Positions 52,296 to 61,495 of a DNA stretch of 64,000 nucleotides are shown in pieces. The translations under genes were made by a program, and so were the position numbers. Under the pieces are notes generated by a model. That model searched no databases and had not been told where the DNA came from. It saw only the letters and a program-made list of their open reading frames with translations. This DNA comes from Nonomuraea harbinensis (GTDB lineage: Bacteria > Actinomycetota > Actinomycetes > Streptosporangiales > Streptosporangiaceae), in the NCBI RefSeq assembly GCF_019396385.1, contig NZ_JAHKRN010000022.1:1-64000 (forward strand), given 5' to 3'. Positions within the stretch are counted from its first letter, which is position 1; each line of letters starts with the position of its first letter.

Positions 52296-54851
52296 TCACC
52301 TGTCGACGGGAGTCAGGAAGTCCTGGAGCTCGCGGTGCCGGAACTGGTACGTGGCGCCGCTGACGCGCAGCAGGTTGGCCTCGCAGGCCCAGTCGAGAAA
52401 GGCCCACAGCCGCAGCGGCAGCAGGCCACGCGCGGCCGCGACGGCCAGGCCGATCATGGTGCGGGCCCAGGCGATCGCGCCGAAGGCCAGGCCGAAGGTC
52501 ACGCCGCCGACGAGCGCGCACAGCAGCGACTCGGCGACGTCGTGGTTCATGAGGAACACCAGGAAGGCCGCGACGCCGCCGATGAGGCCGAAGGCCAGCC
52601 CGATGACCGCGTTGCGGTGCAGGGCCTCTCGCGGGTGGGCCAGCTCGGCGTCCTTGCTCCAGCCCCCGGTGGCGATCGTGAAGACGACCCCGAGCGCGAA
52701 GGCGAGGGCGAAGGCGGCGGCCACCCCCGCGGCCAGCGGCAGCGGACCGGCGCCGGCCAGCCGCAGCGGCGGCAGACCGGTGAGCGCGCCGCACAGCCCG
52801 AAGCCCAGCAGGGTGAGGGGTTCGGCGCGGATCGCCTCCGGCACGGTCATGCGCTCGGCTCCCGGCCGGCCGGCCGCCGTCAGCCCGATGACGGCGCCCA
52901 GCACCAGTCCCCCCGTGCCCCCGGCGACGACCGCGAAGCCGGGACCGAAGGCCCTTCCCCCGGTCAGCGCGAGCCCGGTCAGCCCTCCGAGCACGCCGAC
53001 GGGCACTCCCGCCAGCGCGCCCACCAGACCGCCGGTGACCCGGCGCCGTCGCGGCACCCCGGTCCGCCCACCGGCGGCGGCCGGCCACGGTGCCAGCGAC
53101 AGCACGGTGGCGATGACCACCCAGCCCGCCATCAGCGCCAGGGTGAGCGACTGATCCGGCAGCTCACCGGCCGCCGAGCCCGTCCAGAACGCCAGCATCG
53201 CGATCACCGCGAACACCACACACCCCAGACTGTGCAGCACCCGCACCCGCCGCCGCCCTCCGATCGGCCACAACAGATGAGGCACAAGATCGATCGCCGT
53301 CAACCCAGGCGACATCCGCCCCACCCCAGCACCGCGACCCGCTTGCCCGCGCGGGTGAGGGACGAGGCCGGGCGGCGGCCCGTTGCGGCCTGCCTTCCCG
53401 CGTAGGTGGGAGATGAAGCCGGGCCGGGGCCGGTCGGCCTCGGTGGCGTGGTCGGACTGGTCGTGTAGGTGGGCCGCCAGGCGGACGAGCCATGAGCGGA
53501 CCTGGTCAGGGCGGTAGGGGGTGCCGTGGGGGGCGCGGGGTGCGAGGTGGGTGGCCGCAGGCACGTACGCGTCAAGCAGCCTTCCGGCGATCAGTGCCGC
53601 TCCGGTGGCGGGGTCGGCGTCCGGGTCGGCGTGGAGCAGGTCGTCGGGGTGGCCGCCGGACTCCACGGCGGTCACGGTCAGCAGCAGCCGCCACGGCGTG
53701 GCGAGCGCGGCGTGCACGGCCTCGCCCGCCGGCCCCGACAGCGCCGCGTGGACGGCGTCGCGGTGCGGGGCGAAGGGGTGGCCGTCCGGCCAGCGGGCGC
53801 GCAGGTAGGTGCCGATCTGCTCGGTGTTGAGGTGTCTCAGCCTGATCAGGGCGGCGTTGTCCAGCCCCGCCCCGGCCGCGCGCAGCTCGGCGTGGCGGTC
53901 GGCGCGGCAGGTCACGACGACCGCGCCCGGCCGCCGCCCGGAGAGGTCGCTGTAGCGGTTGAGCTCGGCGAGCAGCCCGATCGCCCGGCGCGGCGGACCC
54001 GACGACGGCTCCGGGTCCAGCTCGTCCAGCCCGTCCACCACCGGCAGCACCAGGCGGTCGCGCACCAGCCGGTGCGCGTCCCTGGCCGCGACCCCGAACT
54101 GCTGCGCGAGCTGCTCGGCCAGCCAGGACTCGAACGGCCTGCCCAGGGTCCACCGGGCCGCGTTCAGGCGCACCGGCACCGGCCGGTCCCGGCCGGGCCG
54201 TCCCCCCAGCAGGGGTTCCAGCAGTTGCAGCACCAGCTCGACGGCGAGCACCGTCTTGCCCGCCCCCGACTCCCCCACGACCAGCAGGCGCCGCGGGCGC
54301 AGGCCGCCGAAGAACCGGCCGATCGCGTGCAGGTCGTGCGCCGCCCCGCCGCCCGAGGCGTCGTCAGGGCCGAAGGGAAGCGGCGCGAGACTGTAGCCGC
54401 CGAGCAGCCCTTTGCGTGCCCGGTCCTCCTCCCGGAGCACGCGCCGGGCCAGCAGCCGGACGGCGGGATCGGGCGGGGGGACGTCGGCGGGGGGCGGCTC
54501 GGGCGCGGGGGCGGCCGGTTCGGCCAGGGCCGCCCTGGCCGCCCGCCAGCGTTCGAGCTCGGCGGGGATCAGCTCGGGCGGATGGTCGCAGTAGTGGAAG
54601 CAGGCGGTGACGAAGGCCCGGACGAAGTCCCACCGGGGCAGCCTGTCGGTCTGCCGCAGGACGTGCGAGGTCGTGCTCTTCGGCAGGGCGTCGACCTTGG
54701 TCCCGTCGGCGGTCGACGTCTGACCGCCGAGGACGCGCAGCCTGCTCAGGGACGGCTCGCCGGCCCACTGCCTGAGCAGGGCCAGCGAGCGTACGAAGTC
54801 CGCCGTGCCGGCGGGGCCGGGGCCCGGCGGGCGGGGACGCTCCGCGGTCAT
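52296..54851 (-). CDS. NACHT-type STAND ATPase with C-terminal membrane segments
   Basis: The 851-residue protein starts with a small HTH-like helical domain (residues 20-105; FVRSLALLRQWAGEPSLSRL, LPKSTTSHVL). The ATPase has Walker A VGESGAGKT (192-200) and Walker B VLPVVDGLDELD (268-279) of the NACHT type, followed by winged-helix regions. From about residue 570 there are eight or so membrane segments and then a short cytoplasmic end (LWAFLDWACEANLLRVSG). NACHT ATPases act as switches in signalling, cell death and antiphage defence. It is coupled to the upstream gene by ATGA (54848-54851). Confidence 0.85.
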   Translation of the reverse strand: MTAERPRPPGPGPAGTADFVRSLALLRQWAGEPSLSRLRVLGGQTSTADGTKVDALPKSTTSHVLRQTDRLPRWDFVRAFVTACFHYCDHPPELIPAELERWRAARAALAEPAAPAPEPPPADVPPPDPAVRLLARRVLREEDRARKGLLGGYSLAPLPFGPDDASGGGAAHDLHAIGRFFGGLRPRRLLVVGESGAGKTVLAVELVLQLLEPLLGGRPGRDRPVPVRLNAARWTLGRPFESWLAEQLAQQFGVAARDAHRLVRDRLVLPVVDGLDELDPEPSSGPPRRAIGLLAELNRYSDLSGRRPGAVVVTCRADRHAELRAAGAGLDNAALIRLRHLNTEQIGTYLRARWPDGHPFAPHRDAVHAALSGPAGEAVHAALATPWRLLLTVTAVESGGHPDDLLHADPDADPATGAALIAGRLLDAYVPAATHLAPRAPHGTPYRPDQVRSWLVRLAAHLHDQSDHATEADRPRPGFISHLRGKAGRNGPPPGLVPHPRGQAGRGAGVGRMSPGLTAIDLVPHLLWPIGGRRRVRVLHSLGCVVFAVIAMLAFWTGSAAGELPDQSLTLALMAGWVVIATVLSLAPWPAAAGGRTGVPRRRRVTGGLVGALAGVPVGVLGGLTGLALTGGRAFGPGFAVVAGGTGGLVLGAVIGLTAAGRPGAERMTVPEAIRAEPLTLLGFGLCGALTGLPPLRLAGAGPLPLAAGVAAAFALAFALGVVFTIATGGWSKDAELAHPREALHRNAVIGLAFGLIGGVAAFLVFLMNHDVAESLLCALVGGVTFGLAFGAIAWARTMIGLAVAAARGLLPLRLWAFLDWACEANLLRVSGATYQFRHRELQDFLTPVDR

Positions 54852-55540
54852 CCGTCCCCCGTCCGGACCAGCGACCACGCGAAGCTCGCGCGGGCGCGCC
54901 GCGGCCACCGGCCGGCCACGCACCGGCCCTCCAGCGTCTGGACGTGGCGGCACTCCATCAGGAAGTTGCGCGCCTCGTCGGCCTCGACGAGCTCGCGGCC
55001 GACGGCGATGGGCACGAACCCGTGGCGGGGGATGTAGACCCATCGGCCCCGGTCCCAGTCGTAGGGGTCGAACCAGCGGTGACGCACCGTACCCGAAACG
55101 CGTACCTCCGGCCCGTCCCTGGTCAGCACGAACGACCCGTGCGAGCGCAGCAGGCTCATCCTGCTGACGTAGAACAGCTCCGTGCCGATGAAGGCGTTGA
55201 TCCGCGCGTCCCAGTGGTCGTGCGACCAGCTCGACCCGCCGTCGGGCAGCAGCCCCGCCTCCCGGGTGAGCTGCCGCTCGAACCGGCGCTGGTTCCTGCG
55301 CTCGGCCTTCTCGATCACCCGGAACGAGCGCAGCCACCGCGACGACATCGTCCTGGACGCGCCCGCGCCGTCCATGAAGTGCTCCAGGAAGTCGGACGCG
55401 ATCGGGTGGACGTCGCGGCCGCCGTCGATGATCGAGCGGAACAGCGCCACCAGCTCGGGGACGGGCCGGTCCGTCCGCCGCCGCAGTCCTCGCAGGAACA
55501 TGCGCGCTCTCCCCCCGAGTGGGCCCGGCTCCGGGGTCAT
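54848..55540 (-). CDS. Unknown protein between two STAND ATPase genes
   Basis: I do not recognise a family in this 230-residue protein. The N-terminal third is helical and very basic (FRVIEKAERRNQRRFERQL); the C-terminal half contains the Trp/Tyr-rich part HRWFDPYDWDRGRWVYIPRHGFVP and a Cys pair (MECRHVQTLEGRC). There is no signal peptide or membrane segment. It is linked to both neighbours by 4-base ATGA overlaps, so all three products are probably made together and may form one complex. It could be an effector or an adaptor. Confidence 0.7.
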   Translation of the reverse strand: MTPEPGPLGGRARMFLRGLRRRTDRPVPELVALFRSIIDGGRDVHPIASDFLEHFMDGAGASRTMSSRWLRSFRVIEKAERRNQRRFERQLTREAGLLPDGGSSWSHDHWDARINAFIGTELFYVSRMSLLRSHGSFVLTRDGPEVRVSGTVRHRWFDPYDWDRGRWVYIPRHGFVPIAVGRELVEADEARNFLMECRHVQTLEGRCVAGRWPRRARASFAWSLVRTGDG

Positions 55541-58500
55541 GGACACGTCCGGCGGTACTCTTCCTCCTGCACGTGGTTCTCCCATTCCTCGCGGGTGAGG
55601 GCGCGGCCCGCGTTGGCGCACGCCGCGGCCACCAGGTCGGCGGGGGTGCGGACGTTCCAGAGCCGCGCGGCGCCGTCGCCGCCCACCGTGGCGACGGACG
55701 CCCCGTCAGGGCCGTAGGCGACGTCGGTCACGCCGCCGGTGTGGCCGGTCATCGGCGCTCCGAGCCTCCGGTGGATCCGCAGGTCCCAGAGCTGCACGCC
55801 GCCGCCCGCTGAGCCGGTGGCGAGGATCCGGCCGTCGGGGCTGAACGCGAGCGCGCCGGTCGCCCCGTCCTCGTTGATCAGGGCGATGCCCGCCGGGCGG
55901 CGGCGTCCGACGTCCCACAGCCGGACCGCGTCGTCGGCGGCCGTGTAGGCGAGCGTCCGGCCGTCGGGGCTGAACGCCAGGTCGTTGACCAGCCCGCCGG
56001 CGGCGGCGGGCGGCGAGCCGGGGATCTCGCGGCGGGTGGCCACGTCGAAGAGCCGCACCCGCTCGTCGAAGCCCGCGCTGGCCAGCGTCGCGCCGTCCGG
56101 GCTGATCGCCATCCCGGTGACGACGTCGGTGTGGCCGGGGACGCGCAGGCGCGGCCCCGTCTCCCCGCGGCGGGCGAGGTCCCAGAACGCGATGTCCTGG
56201 CCGACCTGGACGGCGGCGAACCTGCCGTCGGGGCTGAGCTCGGCCACGCCGTCGAGGGTCTGGTCGTGGGCGAGCTCGCGGCGGCCCGCGACGTCCCAGA
56301 GCCGCAGGCCGTCCACGCCGGAGGTCAGGAGCGTGCGGCCGTCGGGGGTGAACTCGATCGTGGCCACGGAACGGCGGGTGCCCGTCGGCCTCATCGGCGG
56401 GCCAGCGGGCCGCTGGGTGGCGGTGTCCCACAGCTGGATCGCGGGATCCTTCTCGCCGGCCGCCCCGGCGGCGAGCGTGCGTCCGTCGGGGCTCAGCGCG
56501 ACGGCCGAGCGCGCGGGCACGTGGGTCCCGATCTGCTGGCGGATCCGCGGGTCCGCCAGGCGCACCACGCCGTCCTGGCCGGCCGCGGCGAGCAGCGTCC
56601 CGTCCGGGCTGAACGCCACGCATTCGAGGACGCCGACGTTGTCGGCGAGCGTGAGGAGCCGCCGGCGGGCCGCGGTGTCCCACAGGACGGTGCGGCCGCT
56701 GCCTCCCGCGGTGGCGATCCGGGTGCCGTCCGGGCTGAAGGCGATCGCGGTGAACCCGGCGAGGCGGTCCTTGAGCTCGCCCGTCCGCTCGCGCGAGGCC
56801 AGGTCCCACAGCAGGGCGGTCCTTCCCTGGCTGACGGTGGCGAGGGTGGCGCCGTCCGGGCTGAGCGCGACGTCGAGGACGGTGTCGGCCTGCCGGGCGA
56901 CGGGTTCGCCCCGCGGGCGGGAGGTGACGGGGTCCCAGAGCCGTACGGCCCTGCCTCTCGCGACCGCCATGACCGTGCCGTCCCGGCTGAAGGTCACCTC
57001 GCGGACGATGTTCGCCAGCTCCGGCCCGTGGTCGGGGCGGCCCATCGGAGGGCCGTGCGGGCGGTGCGTCGCGGCGTCCCACTGCCGGACGACGCCTCGG
57101 AAGTCGCCGGTCACGAGGGTCTTCCCGTCGGGACGGTACGCCAGCGCCGACACGACCGCTTCGTGCTCCAGCGGCCGGCCCAGCTCGCGGCGGGTGGCCA
57201 CGTCGTAGAACCGGACGCGGCCCGCGCACGCGGTGGCCAGCGTGCGGCCGTCGGGGCTGAAGGCCAGGCGGACGTCCGAGCAGTCGTACTTCGGCCGGGT
57301 GATGGGCGCGCCGAGCTGCCGGCGCGACGCGGTGTCCCAGAGCCGCGCGGTGCCGTCGTCGCTCCCCGTCGCGATGGCGGAGCCGTCGGGGCTGAACGCC
57401 AGCGCCATGACGCCGCGCGCGTGCCCGGTGAGCGTCCCCCTGCCGGTGCGGGTCGCCGCGTACAGGACGCGGTTGCGCGCCTCGTCGGTCGGGGCGATGT
57501 CCCACGCGGCCACGGCCAGCAGTGAGGAGAGCGTGGCGTCTCCGGTGACCTCGCTCTGCGCGGCGAGCTGGCGAGAGATCGCCACCGCGCGCTGCCGTAC
57601 GGCCTCGTCGGCCGCGGCGACGGCGGCGCCGGCCGCGCAGAGGGCGAGCACCGACAGCGCCGACAGACCGCCCATGACGAGACGGCGGCGGCGGGTCACG
57701 CGCCGCGCCTCCCGCACGGAGGCCGTGACGAAGCTCTCCGCGGTGGGTCCCGGCGGGGGGAAGCTGCCGGGGTCGCGGTCCCAGCGGGGCCTGCTGTCCT
57801 GGACGGCCAGCAGCCGGGGGCCCCGGTAGAGGAAGGCGGGGTCGCGGTGGTTCTCGGCCCACTGCCCGGCGGCGTCCAGGAGCCGGTCGTACACCTCCTG
57901 CGCGGCGAGGTCGGGTTCGAGCCACTGCCGCAGGGTGGGCCAGGCCGTCAGGAGCGCGTCGTGGGCGATCTCGACGGAGTCCTCGTGCAGGGTGAGCAGG
58001 CGGCGGCCGGCGAACGCGGACAGCAGCGCCGCGACCCGCTCCCCTGGGCGCGCGGACGCGGCGGCGTGCAGCTCGGCCAGCGTCGCCGCGCGCCGCGCCG
58101 GCCGGCCGCCGGGGGTGATCACCATCATCCGCCGGAAGATCCTGAGCGCGGCCTTGCGGTCCTCCGGTGGCAGCTCGCCGAGCGCCTCGTCAGCCGTACG
58201 CCGTACGGAGTCGCGGACCCGGCCGGACTCCTCGTAGCCGCGGACCGTCAGGGTGCGGCCCTCGCGTCGCTCCCAGGTGTTGCGCAGCGCCTGGGAAAGC
58301 AGGGGGAGGGCCGCGGCCCCGTAGCGATCGCCCGCTGACGGCCCGGCGCGCAGCTCGGCCAGGATGATCTCCACCAGGCCGGGTTCGAGCTCCAGGCCCG
58401 CCGCGGCGGCGGGGCCGGTGATGGCCAGCCGGAGGTCCGGCTCCGTCATCGGCTCGACGATCACCTGGCCGTCCTGGATGGCCTCGGCGAGGTGCGGGTA

Positions 58501-59049
58501 GGCGGCGCAACGTTCCCAGTAGTCCGCGCGCACCCCGACGATCACCGCGGCGCCTCCGGGGCGGGCCGCCATGGCGTGCAGGGCGCCGACGAACGCCTGG
58601 CGCTCCCGCTCGTCGGTCACCAGGGTGAACAGCTCCTCGAACTGGTCGACCACCAGGACGAGCCGGCCGGGCGGCCGCGGGTCGTCACGCAGTGTCCGCT
58701 CGATCTCCTCCGGGTGCCCGCCGAACGCCCGCGCCCAGGCTTCGGCGAGCGCGCGGAACGGCCGCGCGGTCGGCGTGACGAGCAGGCGCGGCCAGTCGTG
58801 CGATCCGGCGAGCGCCGGCATCAGCCCCGCCCTCAGCAGCGACGACTTGCCCACGCCCGAGGCGCCGGAGACCAGCAGGACGGTGCCGTGGTCCGTCAGC
58901 CGCCTTCTCAGACGGCCGAGGAGGTCGCGGGTCGCCCTCGTACGGCCGAAGAACAGCTCGGCCCGCCCGCTCTCGAAGGGCGCCAGACCCTGGTAGGGGC
59001 ATAGATCGTGCGCATGGCCGTGATCCTCCCGCTCGCCCATGGCGCTCAT
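55537..59049 (-). CDS. nSTAND1 ATPase with WD40 propellers
   Basis: The 1170-residue protein begins with CPYQGLAPFESGRAELFFGR, the entry to nSTAND1 ATPases, then Walker A GASGVGKSS (62-70) and Walker B LVLVVDQFEELF (130-141). One membrane segment (VMGGLSALSVLALCAAGAAVA) lies near residue 470. The C-terminal ~600 residues contain about 14 WD40 repeats (FSPDGTxxATxGxDGxxRLWD), enough for two propellers. Such proteins couple target binding by the propellers to ATPase-driven oligomerisation. First gene of the three-gene cassette. ATG 59049 is used; GTG 59058 and ATG 59040 are alternatives, none with a clear ribosome site. Confidence 0.9.
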   Translation of the reverse strand: MSAMGEREDHGHAHDLCPYQGLAPFESGRAELFFGRTRATRDLLGRLRRRLTDHGTVLLVSGASGVGKSSLLRAGLMPALAGSHDWPRLLVTPTARPFRALAEAWARAFGGHPEEIERTLRDDPRPPGRLVLVVDQFEELFTLVTDERERQAFVGALHAMAARPGGAAVIVGVRADYWERCAAYPHLAEAIQDGQVIVEPMTEPDLRLAITGPAAAAGLELEPGLVEIILAELRAGPSAGDRYGAAALPLLSQALRNTWERREGRTLTVRGYEESGRVRDSVRRTADEALGELPPEDRKAALRIFRRMMVITPGGRPARRAATLAELHAAASARPGERVAALLSAFAGRRLLTLHEDSVEIAHDALLTAWPTLRQWLEPDLAAQEVYDRLLDAAGQWAENHRDPAFLYRGPRLLAVQDSRPRWDRDPGSFPPPGPTAESFVTASVREARRVTRRRRLVMGGLSALSVLALCAAGAAVAAADEAVRQRAVAISRQLAAQSEVTGDATLSSLLAVAAWDIAPTDEARNRVLYAATRTGRGTLTGHARGVMALAFSPDGSAIATGSDDGTARLWDTASRRQLGAPITRPKYDCSDVRLAFSPDGRTLATACAGRVRFYDVATRRELGRPLEHEAVVSALAYRPDGKTLVTGDFRGVVRQWDAATHRPHGPPMGRPDHGPELANIVREVTFSRDGTVMAVARGRAVRLWDPVTSRPRGEPVARQADTVLDVALSPDGATLATVSQGRTALLWDLASRERTGELKDRLAGFTAIAFSPDGTRIATAGGSGRTVLWDTAARRRLLTLADNVGVLECVAFSPDGTLLAAAGQDGVVRLADPRIRQQIGTHVPARSAVALSPDGRTLAAGAAGEKDPAIQLWDTATQRPAGPPMRPTGTRRSVATIEFTPDGRTLLTSGVDGLRLWDVAGRRELAHDQTLDGVAELSPDGRFAAVQVGQDIAFWDLARRGETGPRLRVPGHTDVVTGMAISPDGATLASAGFDERVRLFDVATRREIPGSPPAAAGGLVNDLAFSPDGRTLAYTAADDAVRLWDVGRRRPAGIALINEDGATGALAFSPDGRILATGSAGGGVQLWDLRIHRRLGAPMTGHTGGVTDVAYGPDGASVATVGGDGAARLWNVRTPADLVAAACANAGRALTREEWENHVQEEEYRRTCP

Positions 59050-59230
59050 TCTGGTCACTCGCCGCCGCTCCCATCAATCGCATTCGAACGGGGATCCGGG
59101 ATGGCCCGGCCCGTCCGATTCCGTCCGATGTCGTCTCACCAGTGGCCTGAACAGCGTGGACGCGGTTTCGATGGTCCTCTCTGTCCGCACCGGCAGGGCT
59201 GACGAAATCGAACCGGGGGGTGTCGGAACC

Positions 59231-60463
59231 GTGGGGGATCCCTGTGCCGGGATGTCCTTGGGGGCGTTGCTGCGCGGGTGGCGGGAGCGCGCGCTGCTGA
59301 CCCAGGAGCAACTCGCCGAACGGGCCTGTCTCAACGTCAGAACCGTGCGCCGCATGGAGAGCGGCGCGCTCCTGCGGCCGCGCGTCACGTCGATGCTGCT
59401 GCTGGCGGAGGCGCTGGAGCTGAACGGCGCGGACCGGGCGACGCTGAACGCCGCCGCCCACGGCCGGCCCGGCCCGGCGGTGGCGGGGCCGCCTCCGGTG
59501 ACCGTGCCCCGGCAGCTGCCCGCCGACGTCGCCGCGCTGGCCGGCCGGGATCGGGAGCTGGCGGTCGTGGAGGGCCACCGCAGCGCGCACACGGTGCCGG
59601 TCGTCTGCGTCAACGGGATGGCGGGCATCGGCAAGACGGCGCTGGCCGTGCACGCCGCGCACCGGCTCGCGCCGCTGTACCCCGACGGCCAGCTCTTCGT
59701 GGACCTGCGCGGCCACGCCCCGAAGGCGCCCGTCGAGCCGGGCACGGCCCTCGCCCGCGTGCTGCGCACCCTCGGCGTCCCGGACGAGCACATCCCCTGG
59801 CACCCCGACGACCGCGCCGCGCTCTACCGCAGCGTGCTCGCCGGACGCAGGGTCCTGATCGTCCTGGACGACGCCGCCGGCGAGCACCAGCTCCTCCCGC
59901 TGCTGCCCGCGGGGCCGGGATGCCTGGTGATCGTCACCAGCCGCCGCCGCCTGACCTGTCACGGCGACGCCCGCGGCCTGTCGCTGGACGTCCTGCCGGT
60001 CACCGCCGGGATCGCGCTGTTCACCCGGCTGGCCGGCCTGGACCGCCGCGCCCCGTCGGACGGCCTGGCGGAGGTCGTGCGGCGCTGCGGGCTGCTCCCC
60101 CTGGCCATCCGCATCGCCGCCGCCCGGCTCAGGGCGCGCCCCGCCTGGGGGGTGCGGCATCTGCTCGACCGGCTCGCCTGCGACCGGCTGGCCGAGCTGG
60201 CGGACGGCCCGCACAGCGTCGCCGCCGCCCTGGACCGGTCGTACGATCGGCTGCCGGACGAGCAGCGGCGGGTGTACCGGCTGCTGGGCTCGGGCGGCCG
60301 CGCCGGCTTCGGCGCCGACACGGCCGCCGCGCTGCTGGACACGAGCATGCCGCGGGCGCGGCGGCTGCTGGACCAGCTGATGGACGCCCACCTCCTCCAG
60401 GAGACGTCACCCTGCTGGTACCGGATGCACGACCTGGTGCACGACCACGCCGCGGCGCTGTGA
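59231..60463 (+). CDS. XRE/NB-ARC STAND regulator, short form
   Basis: The 410-residue protein has an N-terminal XRE HTH (LLTQEQLAERACLNVRTVRRMESG, residues 22-45), then an NB-ARC ATPase with P-loop GMAGIGKT (129-136) and Walker B RVLIVLDDA, and ends after the winged-helix part at WYRMHDLVHDHAAAL. The TPR region that follows this point in AfsR-like regulators is missing, so it is a truncated or minimal form. It is divergent from the WD40 nSTAND gene and may control it. GTG 59231 follows GGGGGTGTCGG; ATG 59252 is possible. Confidence 0.8.
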   Translation: MGDPCAGMSLGALLRGWRERALLTQEQLAERACLNVRTVRRMESGALLRPRVTSMLLLAEALELNGADRATLNAAAHGRPGPAVAGPPPVTVPRQLPADVAALAGRDRELAVVEGHRSAHTVPVVCVNGMAGIGKTALAVHAAHRLAPLYPDGQLFVDLRGHAPKAPVEPGTALARVLRTLGVPDEHIPWHPDDRAALYRSVLAGRRVLIVLDDAAGEHQLLPLLPAGPGCLVIVTSRRRLTCHGDARGLSLDVLPVTAGIALFTRLAGLDRRAPSDGLAEVVRRCGLLPLAIRIAAARLRARPAWGVRHLLDRLACDRLAELADGPHSVAAALDRSYDRLPDEQRRVYRLLGSGGRAGFGADTAAALLDTSMPRARRLLDQLMDAHLLQETSPCWYRMHDLVHDHAAAL

Positions 60464-60607
60464 ACGGCCGTCGGCGCGCTCGACAGATGTTGTGCCCCGC
60501 GCCGGATGCACACGACGAATACCCGGTCCCCCCGCTCCCGCCCCCGGCCTAGCATCGTCGGCGAAAACGGGTCTTGTGCCCGATAACTGTCGCACTGGGA
60601 GCTTTTG

Positions 60608-61495
60608 TTGCCCGCTTCGATGCACTTCCCGCGGTCTGTCGCCTCGGTCGCCGGGGACAACCTCCACCAACTGCCCGAGTTCCGCGACACGCGGGTGCTC
60701 GGCCTGCTGCCCGACACCCTCGGGGCCGACGCGGACATCACCTTCGGCGAAGTCACGATCGCGCCCGGCCAGGTCGTGCCCACGCACAGCAACGGGCACG
60801 CCGAGGCGATCTTCATCGTCGAGGGGACGCTGCGGCTCTGGCGTCCGGGCGGCTCGGTGGAGTTGTCTGCTCCGGGCGCCGCCTATTTCCCGCCCGGGGA
60901 GGCGCACTCCATCGCCAACATCGGCAGTGAGCCCGCGCGGTTCCTGGTCGCCTACGCCACCGGCGGCCACGACAAGACCGTGACCTCGCGGCTGCTGCCC
61001 GACACGGCGCTGGAATCGGGCGTGAACCCGAACACCGCCCCGTCCACGGGCCTGTTCGACCGGTGGGCGGTCGCCGAGGACATGGTCTCGTGGGTCCCCG
61101 TCGAGCCGTCGAAGGGGATGCGGCTGCGCTGCCGCTACCTGCTCGAACCGGCGAACGGCACCAAGGAGTTCGTGATCGGCACGGCGGGCGTCGACCCGCA
61201 CCTGCACTACACGATCCACCGGCACGCCCCGGCGGAGATCTACCACGTGCTCGAGGGCACCGCGACGATCTACGTGGGCGACGACGGCTACGAGGTGGCG
61301 CCGGGTGACACGGTGTACGTGCCGGCGTGGGCGCCGCACGGCATCGACACCGGCGACTCCGAGCTGCGCATGTACTGGTTCTACACACTCGACGCGTGCG
61401 ACGGCGCGTGGGCGTGGGAGCCGCTGGAGCCGGTCTACTCCACGCCGCCGCGCCGTCCCCTGGAGACGGGCCCGCGCCGGGGGTTCCACGTCTGA
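60608..61495 (+). CDS. Bicupin protein
   Basis: The 295-residue protein contains two cupin barrels. The first shows THSNGHAEAIFIVEG and PPGEAHSIANIG, the second HLHYTIHRHAPAEIYHVLEG and PAWAPHGIDTG; His and Glu residues in both suggest metal sites. Bicupins include oxalate decarboxylases and various dioxygenases or isomerases. TTG 60608 is 6 bases after GGGAG; ATG 60620 is an alternative. The stop overlaps the amidohydrolase ATG by one base. Expected role: ring cleavage or decarboxylation in a small catabolic pathway. Confidence 0.75.
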   Translation: MPASMHFPRSVASVAGDNLHQLPEFRDTRVLGLLPDTLGADADITFGEVTIAPGQVVPTHSNGHAEAIFIVEGTLRLWRPGGSVELSAPGAAYFPPGEAHSIANIGSEPARFLVAYATGGHDKTVTSRLLPDTALESGVNPNTAPSTGLFDRWAVAEDMVSWVPVEPSKGMRLRCRYLLEPANGTKEFVIGTAGVDPHLHYTIHRHAPAEIYHVLEGTATIYVGDDGYEVAPGDTVYVPAWAPHGIDTGDSELRMYWFYTLDACDGAWAWEPLEPVYSTPPRRPLETGPRRGFHV

